DNA of 64,000 nt from Desulfovibrio sp. (GCA_030145055.1 JAQYWK010000004.1:138701-202700); one strand, 5' to 3'; shown: positions 1-8,613, numbered from the stretch's first letter. Notes: generated by a model not told the origin, from the sequence alone. Made by a program: numbers and translations.

Positions 1-459
1 ACTCTCACCAACAGTGTTGTTCTTGCTGAAGACAAGCTTTTCGCGACTCTTGATCCTACCAGCAGACGGATTCGTTTTCCTAATGATCAGGAACTGATCC
101 TTACTGATACGGTTGGGTTCATTCGCCAGTTGCCTAAAGAATTGAAAGAAGCTTTCAGAGCAACACTTGAAGAGCTTGAAGTTGCGGATGTCCTTTTGCA
201 CGTTGCGGACGTTTCTCATCCAGAAGTGGAAGAGCAGATTGAAGCGGTCGAGAATATTATTAAAGATATGGAATTGCAGGAAATTCCTGTTATTCTAGTC
301 CTTAATAAATGGGACAAACTCAGCGATGAGAGCCGTGAGATGGTTAAGAATGTATTTCCTCAAGGCATTCCTGCAAGTGCAAATAACCGTAAATCTTTGA
401 GACCTGTTGTTGAACAGATGTTGGAAGAGCTTAGGAAATTGTCGAAGAAAGTTCGCTAG
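1..459 (+). CDS. hflX: GTPase HflX, C-terminal part (cut by window start)
   Basis: The reading frame is open from base 1 to a TAG at 457-459, giving 152 residues of a protein that began upstream. It shows the G-domain of HflX: a TLTN...ATLDPTSRR switch I stretch, the G3 motif DTVGF and the G4 motif NKWD. HflX is a ribosome-associated GTPase that binds the 50S subunit and splits stalled or heat-damaged ribosomes. The N-terminal HflX domain and the P-loop lie outside the window. A strong terminator follows directly, so this is the last gene of its transcript. Confidence 0.93.
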   Translation, partial: TLTNSVVLAEDKLFATLDPTSRRIRFPNDQELILTDTVGFIRQLPKELKEAFRATLEELEVADVLLHVADVSHPEVEEQIEAVENIIKDMELQEIPVILVLNKWDKLSDESREMVKNVFPQGIPASANNRKSLRPVVEQMLEELRKLSKKVR

Positions 460-492
460 ATAGTCTTTTGTTTCTTATTTATGGTTTCAATT

Positions 493-536
493 AAAAGCCG
501 TAATAATGTCATTTTGACGTTATTACGGCTTTTTTT
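493..536 (+). terminator. Rho-independent terminator after hflX
   Basis: A 16-bp hairpin (arm AGCCGTAATAA and its complement, extended by TGTCA/TGACG with one G-U pair, 3-nt loop) is followed by a run of seven T. Confidence 0.93.
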
Positions 537-815
537 AAAGATAGCCTGTGTCTGATCTGTCCGCTCGATGATTTGAATTCGTGAAGAGAAAGTATGTATA
601 ATCACTGTTGCAAGTTCTAAGTGAATTTTGTTAAGGTCAAATGCTACCTAAGGAAAAAGGATAACATATGCCATGCTGCCGCAGAAGCTTGAACTGATCG
701 CTATGTTTTGTGTTCAGCTTTCTTCATACGGATTTAACTTGTGATCCAACAGTTGTAGGTATGCGTTGTTTTTTTGGTCATCATCTATATTTTAATCCTG
801 ATTTCAGGGAGTCAT
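537..815 (+). other. Intergenic region with promoter and long leader of the cold-shock gene
   Basis: No gene is visible between the hflX terminator and the cold-shock gene. The stretch holds a good promoter at 573-602 and a predicted untranslated leader of about 205 nt running to the start codon at 816. I see no open frame of note and no known riboswitch in it. Long leaders are usual for cspA-type genes. Confidence 0.5.
573..602 (+). promoter_or_regulatory. Putative sigma70-type promoter of the cold-shock gene
   Basis: TTGAAT at 573-578 and a perfect TATAAT at 597-602 are separated by 18 nt. Transcription would start near 609. Confidence 0.5.
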
Positions 816-1025
816 ATGAGCTCGAAAGGCGTTGTCAGCTGGTTTAATGATCAAAAGGGATTCGGCTTCATTATTAATGAAGAAGGACAGGATGTTTACG
901 TTCATTATTCTGAAGTGAATCGTGATGGTTTCAAAACGCTTGAAGTTGGTGAGAAAGTGATATTTGAATTGGTGGACGAAGGCAGTGCGCCGAAGGCTAT
1001 GTCAGTAAGAATTATTAATTACTAA
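816..1025 (+). CDS. Cold-shock domain protein (CspA family)
   Basis: This 69-residue protein is a single cold-shock domain, a five-stranded beta barrel that binds single-stranded RNA or DNA and acts as an RNA chaperone. RNP1 is KGFGFI at residues 14-19 and RNP2 is VYVHY at 27-31. An in-frame upstream extension to 774 is possible, but ATG at 816 is preceded by AGGGAG and gives the normal family length and N-terminus (MSSKGVVSWFN). The gene is monocistronic, with its own promoter and a weak downstream hairpin. Confidence 0.95.
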   Translation: MSSKGVVSWFNDQKGFGFIINEEGQDVYVHYSEVNRDGFKTLEVGEKVIFELVDEGSAPKAMSVRIINY

Positions 1026-1040
1026 GCAGTAATACCGAAA

Positions 1041-1070
1041 GCCCGCTTATCATTATAATAAACGGGCCTT
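1041..1070. terminator. Weak hairpin between convergent genes
   Basis: Arms GCCCG and CGGGC with extra inner TTAT/ATAA pairing lie between the convergent csp gene and the small gene at 1106-1417. T-tracts are short on both strands, so termination may be weak. Confidence 0.5.
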
Positions 1071-1105
1071 AATAGCTTAATTTTATGGAGCTCTCGCTGT
1101 CCCTA

Positions 1106-1417
1106 TTATTTTTTTGTAGATTCTAAAACGTCATCCACATTAACTTGGCGTGAAGTTAGTTTTCCTTCAATGATTTCATGTCTTGTAAACTGCCAGTCTA
1201 CTTGGTCAATAAAGTCTACTTTGGCCCACGCCGTTTCGGGTAGCCTTTTGACTAACTCCTCTAAAAAATCATCAATGTCGATGTAGTGTCCTTCATAGTC
1301 GACATTTAATACTTCATCTTTATATATGATTTTATTAAATGGAAGTTCATCTTTCATTTCATTAAAATCTTTTTGAGACAGCCCTTGGACATCTCCGTAT
1401 ACTCTGACATCTTCCAT
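1106..1417 (-). CDS. Small acidic hypothetical protein
   Basis: I do not recognise this 103-residue protein. It is rich in Asp and Glu, has no signal peptide or membrane segment, and no Cys motif. The middle (GHYIDIDDFLEELVKRL) looks like an amphipathic helix, and the C-terminal third has several aromatic residues (WAKVDF, VDWQF). A clear AAGGAG lies 8 nt before the ATG, which supports real translation. It is transcribed alone, convergent with the cold-shock gene, and lies downstream of cheV behind a terminator. Confidence 0.7.
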   Translation of the reverse strand: MEDVRVYGDVQGLSQKDFNEMKDELPFNKIIYKDEVLNVDYEGHYIDIDDFLEELVKRLPETAWAKVDFIDQVDWQFTRHEIIEGKLTSRQVNVDDVLESTKK

Positions 1418-1535
1418 TATTTAAGCTCCTTATATTCTAATGATGAGTCCTGAATCTTGGATTTAATATTTAAAAACGGTCAACGTCTTTTCTGGATTTA
1501 ACTTAAGCACTTATGATGGGATGGAAAGAGTTAAG

Positions 1536-1568
1536 CAAAAAAAAAGGCCCGTCTTTATATAACGAACC
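1536..1568 (-). terminator. Terminator after the first cheV (minus strand)
   Basis: Read on the minus strand, GGTTCGT pairs with ACGGGCC (two G-U pairs) and is followed by nine T. Confidence 0.8.
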
Positions 1569-1606
1569 TTCTTAATATTATATGATGTTGCCTGATGATG
1601 ATGAGG

Positions 1607-2554
1607 TTAAGCGCTACATCCTTCTATAAGTTTTATCGCTTTTTCAGGAAGAAGATGAAGATCTGGCTTGGAAACCTGATCATTTGCACCGACAGATTCC
1701 CCTTTGTGCTGAAGCTCTTTAGTGATGATAGAAGAGTATAAAATCACGGGGATGTTTTTCAAGGCGTCATCCTCTCTAATCCATTTTGTTAAACTGAACC
1801 CATCCATCAGCGGCATTTCAATGTCTGAAATTACTATCTCAACGTAATCTTTGATGGGTCTTTTTTCCTCATGAGCGATCAGTTTTATTTGCTCGAGGGT
1901 CTTTCGGGCTTCCTCTCCGTTCTGAACGATCGTGTGTCTGAAATTTGCGGCAGTCAGGCTTTTTTTAAGCATGGCTCTAATAGTGGGAGAGTCGTCACAA
2001 ACAAGAGCCGTATAAGCCTCTGTCGCAACTACAGATGTCTCATCAATGTTTCCGCCGAGGGTGGGGTCAAGGTCCGCAAGAATACTTTCAAGATCCAGTA
2101 GCTGGATAAACCTATCCTCACGCTCAACAATTCCAATTATACAGCTGTCATTAAAGCTGCTCATAAATTTGTCCGGGGATAGAACCTGTCCCCAGCCTAC
2201 TCTATGGATTTCTGTTACTCCACTGACTTGAAAGCCGGATACCGTCTGGCTGAATTCAGTAACAATAACAATGTCATATTTTTGATTGTCCTTTTCAAGA
2301 CCAAGCCATGTGGCGAGATCCAGAACAGGCAGAATGTGATTTCTTAAGGGGATTGTCCCTAGGAAGCATGGGTGTTCAGCTGATTCCGGGTGCACAAGGT
2401 TAGGGCTTTCGATGACCTGCATGACTTTGGCTACATTTACCCCGAAATGACATCTTTCTGCCGGTCCTGTCTTGGTGGCAGGCATATCAATATAGAACTC
2501 GAGGATTTCGAGTTCATTGGTTCCGGTTTCCAGTAAAATATCAGTTTTTGCCAT
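1607..2554 (-). CDS. cheV: Chemotaxis coupling protein CheV (CheW-REC)
   Basis: The 315-residue protein has an N-terminal CheW domain (about 15-165) and a C-terminal receiver domain (about 181-312). CheV couples chemoreceptors to the kinase CheA, and its receiver takes phosphate from CheA to adjust coupling. The receiver has the acidic pair D187-D188, phospho-acceptor D244 in ISDIEMP and K306 in SKPD. CGGGAG lies 7 nt before the ATG. A close paralogue sits at 8614-9564. No cheA or receptor gene is nearby, so it works with components encoded elsewhere. Confidence 0.93.
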   Translation of the reverse strand: MAKTDILLETGTNELEILEFYIDMPATKTGPAERCHFGVNVAKVMQVIESPNLVHPESAEHPCFLGTIPLRNHILPVLDLATWLGLEKDNQKYDIVIVTEFSQTVSGFQVSGVTEIHRVGWGQVLSPDKFMSSFNDSCIIGIVEREDRFIQLLDLESILADLDPTLGGNIDETSVVATEAYTALVCDDSPTIRAMLKKSLTAANFRHTIVQNGEEARKTLEQIKLIAHEEKRPIKDYVEIVISDIEMPLMDGFSLTKWIREDDALKNIPVILYSSIITKELQHKGESVGANDQVSKPDLHLLPEKAIKLIEGCSA

Positions 2555-2757
2555 TCTGTGGCTCCCGAGTGTAAGTTGTGAACTATGTTTTGCCCATTAG
2601 TGGCTAATCGCGTAGCCTACTTAAGTAAACTACATCAATCAGGTTTGTAGGTCTATATAATTTGATGTTTATTGGGCTAATATCATTATGAATAAAATCT
2701 TTACAAAAATATGATATTAAGTTTATTTTTTTCTTAGCAAAAATGAGGTGGAATTCT

Positions 2758-3123
2758 ATGTATAAGATTTTGATTGCAGAAGATGATAAGATTTCTCAAA
2801 AACTCGCAGCTAGGTTTGTCGAAGATATGGGGCATCTCGCTTTTGTAAGTCCGCATGGTAAGCATGCCTACGAAGCTCTGAAAGCTGAAAATAAATTCGA
2901 CATGTTGATTACTGACATCATGATGCCTGAGATGGATGGGAAGCAATTGGTTCAGACCTTGCGAGGAGATTCGCAGTTTATGGATCTACCCATTGTTATA
3001 ATGTCCGCGGTTGTCGGTGTTTCAGATATATCAAATCTTCTGTCACTTGGAGCTACGTACTTTCTTACTAAGCCTATTGATAAGGCCGAGTTTGAAGAGG
3101 TCATCCGCCGCTGCCTTGAATAG
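2758..3123 (+). CDS. Single-domain response regulator (CheY-like)
   Basis: The protein is one receiver domain of 121 residues. It has the acidic pair D9-D10, phospho-acceptor D53 in TDIMMPEMDG, a Ser in the MSAVV strand and the KP motif near residue 105. With no output domain it must act by protein-protein contact, as CheY or a phosphorelay shuttle does. A longer frame opens at 2743, but ATG at 2758 sits about 7 nt after AGGTGG and gives a standard CheY N-terminus. It diverges from cheV. The partner kinase cannot be inferred here. Confidence 0.93.
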   Translation: MYKILIAEDDKISQKLAARFVEDMGHLAFVSPHGKHAYEALKAENKFDMLITDIMMPEMDGKQLVQTLRGDSQFMDLPIVIMSAVVGVSDISNLLSLGATYFLTKPIDKAEFEEVIRRCLE

Positions 3124-3162
3124 TATGTTTGTTTCAGCCTATTTTGTGTAGAACGGTCACGA

Positions 3163-3198
3163 ACGGATTCCGGTATTTAACCGGGGTCCGTTTTTTTA
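3163..3198 (+). terminator. Terminator after the response regulator
   Basis: A 12-bp stem (ACGGATTCCGGT pairing with ACCGGGGTCCGT) with loop ATTTA and a run of seven T. Confidence 0.92.
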
Positions 3199-3220
3199 TA
3201 AATTATCGTCGTTCTATGGG

Positions 3221-3247
3221 TTGTTACGAAGCGACTTTGGGTATAAT
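3221..3247 (+). promoter_or_regulatory. Possible promoter of hypDE
   Basis: A perfect TATAAT at 3242-3247 is preceded by TTGTTA at 3221-3226. The 15-nt spacing is short, so the -35 assignment is uncertain. Confidence 0.4.
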
Positions 3248-3331
3248 GGTTTTGTAAGTTTTCTTAAAAGTAAGGTTATATTTTAATTGTATTTAGTAAT
3301 GAGCTTAAAACATTAATCCGGGGAGGGTATT

Positions 3332-4426
3332 TTGTCCCTGAAAATTTTAGAGCAGTTCAAGAATCCTGATTTATGTAAAAAACTTCTCGATCGACTGAAT
3401 AAAGAAGTCGAGAGTGATATTAGATTTATGGAAGTCTGCGGAACGCATACTGTAGCTATCTTTCGTAGTGGTTTACATTCTCTTTTGCCTGAAAAGGTTA
3501 TTCACTTAAGTGGTCCGGGCTGTCCTGTGTGTGTGACACACGAGTCAGAAGTGAACGCTTTTCTGGACCTTTCAGCTAAAGATAACGTCATTATTGCTAC
3601 TTTTGGGGACCTGATTAAAGTTCCCGGTAAAAATGGGCATTGCCTTAAAAATGCTCAGGCAGAAGGCGCAAGAGTAGAGATTATTTATTCTCCATTTGAT
3701 GCTCTTGATATTGCCCGTAAAAATCCCGATGACACTGTAGTCTTTTTAGGCGTAGGTTTCGAAACCACAGCGCCGATCATAGCAGCAACTGTTTTGATGG
3801 CTAAACAGCAGGGTCTAACTAATTTCAAAGTTCTATCATTTCATAAACTCGTGCCACCTGCCCTCGACGTGCTGATTTCTGATCCTGAAACTTGTATTGA
3901 CGGGTTCCTTCTGCCCGGTCACGTTTCAACTGTTATCGGAATTCATCCTTATGATTTCATTGGTGCAAAATACGGCAAACCTGCTGTTGTAACAGGTTTT
4001 GATCCTGTTGATATTTTGCAAGCGTTGCTGCAAATGGTACGTTCTATGAAGGATGAGAATCCGGCAGTAATTAATCAATATCAGCGCTGTGTGTCAGAAG
4101 ATGGCAACCCGAAAGCTATTGAAACTATGTATCAAGTCTTTCAAGCGTCTGATGCATTATGGCGCGGCATTGGAAGAATTCCGTCTAGTGGGCTTGTCTT
4201 TAAGGACGAGTATGAAGCTTTTGATGCAATAAAAGTTTTCGATTTGAAAATCGGGGAATGTCCTTCATTGCCCGGTTGCAAATGCGGAGACGTATTAAAA
4301 GGCAAAATGACTCCTGAGCAATGCCCTCTTTTTGGGAAGGCATGTACTCCGGCAAAACCTGTAGGACCATGCATGGTCTCAACCGAAGGCAGTTGCGCTG
4401 CATACTTCAAATATAAAGTAGATTAA
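3332..4426 (+). CDS. hypD: Hydrogenase maturation protein HypD
   Basis: HypD is the [4Fe-4S] scaffold that, with HypC, receives CN and CO ligands to build the Fe(CN)2CO unit of [NiFe] hydrogenases. The 364-residue sequence has the family's CGTH motif at C36, the GPGCPVC motif (C64, C67) and a Cys-rich C-terminus (CKCGD...CPLFGKAC...GPC...GSC) that binds the cluster. The start is TTG at 3332, placed just after GGGGAGG; no ATG fits. hypE follows after 1 nt. hypC, A, B and F are not in the window. Confidence 0.97.
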   Translation: MSLKILEQFKNPDLCKKLLDRLNKEVESDIRFMEVCGTHTVAIFRSGLHSLLPEKVIHLSGPGCPVCVTHESEVNAFLDLSAKDNVIIATFGDLIKVPGKNGHCLKNAQAEGARVEIIYSPFDALDIARKNPDDTVVFLGVGFETTAPIIAATVLMAKQQGLTNFKVLSFHKLVPPALDVLISDPETCIDGFLLPGHVSTVIGIHPYDFIGAKYGKPAVVTGFDPVDILQALLQMVRSMKDENPAVINQYQRCVSEDGNPKAIETMYQVFQASDALWRGIGRIPSSGLVFKDEYEAFDAIKVFDLKIGECPSLPGCKCGDVLKGKMTPEQCPLFGKACTPAKPVGPCMVSTEGSCAAYFKYKVD

Positions 4427-4427
4427 T

Positions 4428-5435
4428 ATGTCATCAGATAAAGTTTTACTCGATTACGGTTCTGGCGGAAAAGCTTCTCAGAGACTTATTTCTGAACTTT
4501 TCATTAAGCATTTTGCTAATCCTGAGCTTGAAAGGCTAAACGATGCAGCTTCATTTCATATTGACGGCAAAATTTCAATGAGCACAGACAGTTTCACTGT
4601 AGATCCTATTTTCTTCCCTGGTGGAGATATTGGCTCTCTTGCGGTGCACGGAACTGTAAATGATGTGGCCATGCTTGGAGCAATTCCTAAGTATTTGACT
4701 TGCGCATATATGATTGAAGAGGGATTGCCGATGGCTGACCTTGAACGCATTGTCATATCAATGAGCGAAGCGGTCAAAGAAGCGGGAGTTGCAATTGTAA
4801 CTGGTGATACTAAGGTTGTGCCGAAGGGCGCAATTGATAAGATTTTTATCAACACAACCGGAGTTGGCCAAATTGTAGCTGATCCTATGCCTAGCGGAGA
4901 CAGAGCCACTGTTGGTGATGTGGTTTTGGTAAGTGGGACCATGGGCGATCATGGTTTGACCATTTTGGGAACGCGTGAAGGGCTTTCACTTGCATCCAAT
5001 GTGATGAGTGATAGTGCTGCGTTAAATCACCTTTTGGTTAAGCTTGTGCAGGAAATCCCTGATATTCATGTTCTTCGTGATCCTACAAGGGGTGGGCTTG
5101 CCACAACCTTGAACGAAATTACTACAGCCTCAAATGTGTGTTGTGAGCTCGAAGAATCCTCAATACCCGTTAAACCCGAAGTTGTTGGTGGTTGCTCATT
5201 TCTCGGTCTTGATCCTCTTTACCTTGCTAACGAAGGTAAGTTTTTATGTATTCTTCCTCATAAGTATGCGCAGCAAGCACTTGAAATTATGCGTGCGGAT
5301 AAGCTTGGTGTGGATGCATGTCAGGTGGGAACCATTACCGACTCTAAGCCCGGTAAGGTTATTCTCGTAACGCCTCTTGGTGGAAGACGACTTTTAAACA
5401 TGCTTGAAGGCGAACAGCTTCCTCGCATTTGCTAA
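4428..5435 (+). CDS. hypE: Hydrogenase maturation protein HypE
   Basis: HypE dehydrates the S-carboxamide on its own C-terminal cysteine to a thiocyanate, the cyanide donor for the NiFe active site; HypF supplies the carbamoyl group. The 335-residue protein has the PurM/AIRS-like ATP-binding fold (DYGSGGKASQ near the N-terminus, STDSF, GDTKVV) and ends in the diagnostic PRIC, with C335 as the modified residue. It is translationally linked to hypD (1-nt gap) and ends at a strong terminator. Confidence 0.97.
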   Translation: MSSDKVLLDYGSGGKASQRLISELFIKHFANPELERLNDAASFHIDGKISMSTDSFTVDPIFFPGGDIGSLAVHGTVNDVAMLGAIPKYLTCAYMIEEGLPMADLERIVISMSEAVKEAGVAIVTGDTKVVPKGAIDKIFINTTGVGQIVADPMPSGDRATVGDVVLVSGTMGDHGLTILGTREGLSLASNVMSDSAALNHLLVKLVQEIPDIHVLRDPTRGGLATTLNEITTASNVCCELEESSIPVKPEVVGGCSFLGLDPLYLANEGKFLCILPHKYAQQALEIMRADKLGVDACQVGTITDSKPGKVILVTPLGGRRLLNMLEGEQLPRIC

Positions 5436-5464
5436 AGACTCTTACAACTAATTTGCCTCTAATC

Positions 5465-5501
5465 AGCTCCTCTTCTACTAAAGAAGGGGAGCTCTTTTTT
5501 T
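5465..5501 (+). terminator. Terminator after hypDE
   Basis: A 12-bp stem (AGCTCCTCTTCT with AGAAGGGGAGCT, one G-U pair), 5-nt loop, then a T run. Confidence 0.93.
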
Positions 5502-5566
5502 ACCTGTATAAAAAGGTGATAACGATTGAGAAAGGTGGTACTAATTCATGAAGAAAGGAGAATAGA

Positions 5567-6811
5567 GTGGTAAAAGATCTTAATAAATGTCTAGCATCTG
5601 TCAGTAAGATAATTGAGGATGAAGGTGTTTCTGTACTTTATCAGCCGGTACTTTCACTCGATTCTAAAGGTGTTCTCGGCTTTGAGGCTTTTTCTCGCGG
5701 AGTGGATGAAGGTGGTGACACGACTGTTGATCCTTCCTGCCTTTTTAGTCGCGAACTTCCTCCTGAAACACAGCTAAAAGTTGAACTGCTGTGTCTTAAT
5801 GCTAGTCTTAGGTCGTTTCGTTCAATTCATATGAAATATAGGAATATGATATTGTTTTTGAACGTAAATGCTGATGTTTACAACTTTGATGACAATGAAG
5901 ATTCATCCCCTTTTAAGACCGTCGAATCGTTTAAATTTAATCCTCGCTCAATTGCTTTTGAATTTGAGGTCTCTCAGCTCGAGAAGAAAATACCATTAAG
6001 CTTAATCAAGAAATTGCAAAGTAACGGTTACAGAATTTCTTTAGACAATTCTCAGGTAACGCTTGCCGGGCTTGAAGTAGTATTTAAAACCCGCGCTGAT
6101 TTTATTAAGCTTGATAAACCCTTTTATAAGGGCATTGAAAAGTCTACCCACAAAAAAGAGATGGTAAAGGCAGCTTCCCTCATATTTATGCAAGCAGGTG
6201 CAATGCCAATCGCAAAAGGCGTAGAAACTGAAGAAGAAGCTTTGGCACTCGCTGAATCGGGTTTTTATCTCCAGCAGGGATTTTTTTACACTGATAACGG
6301 CAAAGATAAGAGCGGAACTGCTGGATTCGGTGAAAAACTTCTTAAACTTAATACTGATCTTAGGGGTAAATCTGTCGTTAGTTTTAATGAATCTCGGGAC
6401 ATTTTTAGTCACTTTTATCTTGTTACAAAGAGCACTATCACCAAATTACAACAAGAAGAGGCTTCGGATATAGATGCAGTTCTTAAAGAGCTTGTTAAAA
6501 AAGAGCATGGAATTGTTTCAGTGATGGTTCTTGATGCTTCGGGGAAGCAACTTTCCAAAAGGTTTATAGGTAAATCTGGTGATGTGGTCGGTAGAATGGC
6601 AAATCCGTCCGCACCTGGAAGTGATCATGGTCATGAAGATTATTTTATATATCTGAATTCTGGTTTTGAAAGAGTAGCCGGTGGATTGCAATTCTCATCA
6701 TTTACAAAAGGTAAATCTCGTTACATAGCTAGCTTTTATTATAGAGAAGAAAGGCGGAGAGGTATGATTTTGCTTCTGGAATATTCAGATGTAGAGCAGG
6801 GTGAGGCTTAG
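5567..6811 (+). CDS. Degenerate EAL-domain protein with a C-terminal sensory-like domain
   Basis: Residues about 20-250 follow the EAL phosphodiesterase fold: EAF at 40-42 for EAL, LNVNA at 98-102, LDN at 159-161 for the LDD motif, KLD at 181-183, and KGVET at 217-221 with QQG at 236-238. Key catalytic positions are changed: the Glu of EGVET is K217 and the second Asp of the DD pair is N161. It is therefore probably not an active c-di-GMP hydrolase and may be a c-di-GMP sensor. The C-terminal 140 residues resemble the YkuI-type domain that follows some EAL domains. The start is GTG at 5567, 6 nt after AAGGAG. The stop overlaps the convergent ClC gene. Confidence 0.85.
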   Translation: MVKDLNKCLASVSKIIEDEGVSVLYQPVLSLDSKGVLGFEAFSRGVDEGGDTTVDPSCLFSRELPPETQLKVELLCLNASLRSFRSIHMKYRNMILFLNVNADVYNFDDNEDSSPFKTVESFKFNPRSIAFEFEVSQLEKKIPLSLIKKLQSNGYRISLDNSQVTLAGLEVVFKTRADFIKLDKPFYKGIEKSTHKKEMVKAASLIFMQAGAMPIAKGVETEEEALALAESGFYLQQGFFYTDNGKDKSGTAGFGEKLLKLNTDLRGKSVVSFNESRDIFSHFYLVTKSTITKLQQEEASDIDAVLKELVKKEHGIVSVMVLDASGKQLSKRFIGKSGDVVGRMANPSAPGSDHGHEDYFIYLNSGFERVAGGLQFSSFTKGKSRYIASFYYREERRRGMILLLEYSDVEQGEA

Positions 6812-8592
6812 TCTTTTATACTTATAGATAGAATTCTGTTTTTATGTCTCTTCTCTCTGAAAATTTTGAATGCATCAATAGACTTTATAATTCCGGCAAC
6901 TTTGTTTTCTTCATCTACGACTGGGATGAATGATACTCCCGTTTTTTCAAAGATCATTAATGTGTCTTTTAGATTAGAATCTTTAGGAACAGAAACGAGT
7001 GTTCGCGTCATTATCGTTGCTACTGTGTTCGGTAGATTCTTCAAGTAGTTCGGATTCTTAAAGTAGTCTCTCATGTCTCGTAGTGTTAAAATTCCTTCCA
7101 AATGGCCTTTTTCATTCAGTACCGGGAAGTGTGGAAAGCGGCAGTTCAGAGCCATGTCCGCAGCGGTTTTAAGTGAATCAGAAGTCTTGAGTGAATCGAA
7201 ATCAGTTTCCATCACTTCGATCACCGCAACATTTACGAGCACCGATTCATCATGTCCTCTGATTATATTTAATCCTTGCCTGAGAAGCTTCGATTCATAA
7301 ATAGAACAGCCGTTGAGAAGCCTGACCACGAGAGTGCTTGTTATACAGCCTACCATCATTGGTAGTATTATTTTATATGAATAGGTAAGTTCAAAAACGG
7401 TAAGGACCGCTGTTATTGGAGCAAGGGTAGTTCCCGCAACTACTGTCCCCATGCCCACTAAAGCATATTGATTGTGTGGCAGGGCCAGCTCTGGAAAGAT
7501 CATATTCAGGCCGGAACTTACAGATATTCCTAATGTTGCACCAAGTACTAAAGAAGGCGCAAAAATTCCGCCACTCATACCTGATCCTAAGCATAAAGAA
7601 GTTGCGACCATCTTTGCGACGAGCAGCAGGAGGGCGAGATCAAGTGCAAGAACTCCTGTCAATCCGAGATTGATAGTTTCGTAGCCGACTCCCATCACTC
7701 CTGGAATTTTGAGGGCAATAAGTCCGAGCAGAAGTCCGCCAATGCCGGGTTTTATCCATTCTTTTATAGGTAATTTGTCAAAGATGTTTTCTGTGGTTCT
7801 AATCATGGCTGCAAAAGCCAGTGAAACGAGCCCAGCCAGAATTCCAAGAATGAAAAAGATGATAAGTTCTTCGAAATTATTGAATGTAAAGTGAGGTGCG
7901 TCGAAGGTGGGGAAATCTCCCCAGAAAAATTTTGAGAGAGCAGATGCTGTGACGGAAGCAACTATTATATGGCTGATGTACGAAATCTCTGTATCAAGAA
8001 GTAGAATTTCTATTGCAAACAAGGTCCCTGTTAAGGGAGCATTGAATGTGGCTGATATTCCTGCCGCCGCTCCTGCCGCGACACAAACAGGAAGCATGCT
8101 TTTATCGAGTTTGAAAATTCTTGAGACTGATGAGCCTAGGGATGCTCCAATTTGAACTATCGGACCCTCGCGCCCTACTGAGGCTCCGCAGCTAAGGAGT
8201 AGGCTGGTTACGAAAGCTTTTATAAAAGTGATTCTGTGGCGTATGACACCGCCGTGAATTGCAATTGCTTTGATTACTTCCGGTACCCCGGGGCCTCTAG
8301 CTTCAGGAGCCCAGCGGGTAATTATAACCCCTGCGATAAGGCCTCCCGCGCATGGCAGTAAGAGCACAAGCCACCAAGGTGAGTTTGCAACGCTTTCAAT
8401 AAGACTGTTACCATCGGACCAGAACGCAGCTTGGAAGAGTTCGATCATACCTCTGAAAAAAAAGGCTCCCATTGCCGCAACAAGGCCGATGACAATGGAA
8501 AAAGTCATCAATAATAGATATTGAACCCGTGCACTGTTTAGTTTCGGGGCGGACTTTTTACCGTTGGAGTCTTCATTATAGTGGAGTCCCAT
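6808..8592 (-). CDS. ClC-family chloride channel/transporter with two CBS domains
   Basis: The first 430 residues are a ClC membrane core with many hydrophobic helices. Anion-site motifs are visible: GPGVPEV at 100-106, GREGP at 140-144 (gating Glu E142) and GGIFAP near residue 340. A pair of CBS domains (about 455-590) follows and usually binds adenine nucleotides to regulate transport. In the position of the internal proton glutamate of E. coli ClcA (second Glu of IIEEM) this protein has I186 in AIEIL, so proton coupling may be absent. It lies 21 nt downstream of the second cheV, probably cotranscribed. Shine-Dalgarno signal is weak. Confidence 0.93.
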   Translation of the reverse strand: MGLHYNEDSNGKKSAPKLNSARVQYLLLMTFSIVIGLVAAMGAFFFRGMIELFQAAFWSDGNSLIESVANSPWWLVLLLPCAGGLIAGVIITRWAPEARGPGVPEVIKAIAIHGGVIRHRITFIKAFVTSLLLSCGASVGREGPIVQIGASLGSSVSRIFKLDKSMLPVCVAAGAAAGISATFNAPLTGTLFAIEILLLDTEISYISHIIVASVTASALSKFFWGDFPTFDAPHFTFNNFEELIIFFILGILAGLVSLAFAAMIRTTENIFDKLPIKEWIKPGIGGLLLGLIALKIPGVMGVGYETINLGLTGVLALDLALLLLVAKMVATSLCLGSGMSGGIFAPSLVLGATLGISVSSGLNMIFPELALPHNQYALVGMGTVVAGTTLAPITAVLTVFELTYSYKIILPMMVGCITSTLVVRLLNGCSIYESKLLRQGLNIIRGHDESVLVNVAVIEVMETDFDSLKTSDSLKTAADMALNCRFPHFPVLNEKGHLEGILTLRDMRDYFKNPNYLKNLPNTVATIMTRTLVSVPKDSNLKDTLMIFEKTGVSFIPVVDEENKVAGIIKSIDAFKIFREKRHKNRILSISIKD

Positions 8593-8613
8593 TAATGGTT
8601 GATTCTAGAGTTG

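Noticed and set aside
2656-2661. TATAAT upstream of the CheY-like gene as promoter
   Set aside because: No -35-like sequence at proper spacing, and TATAAT is frequent in AT-rich DNA.
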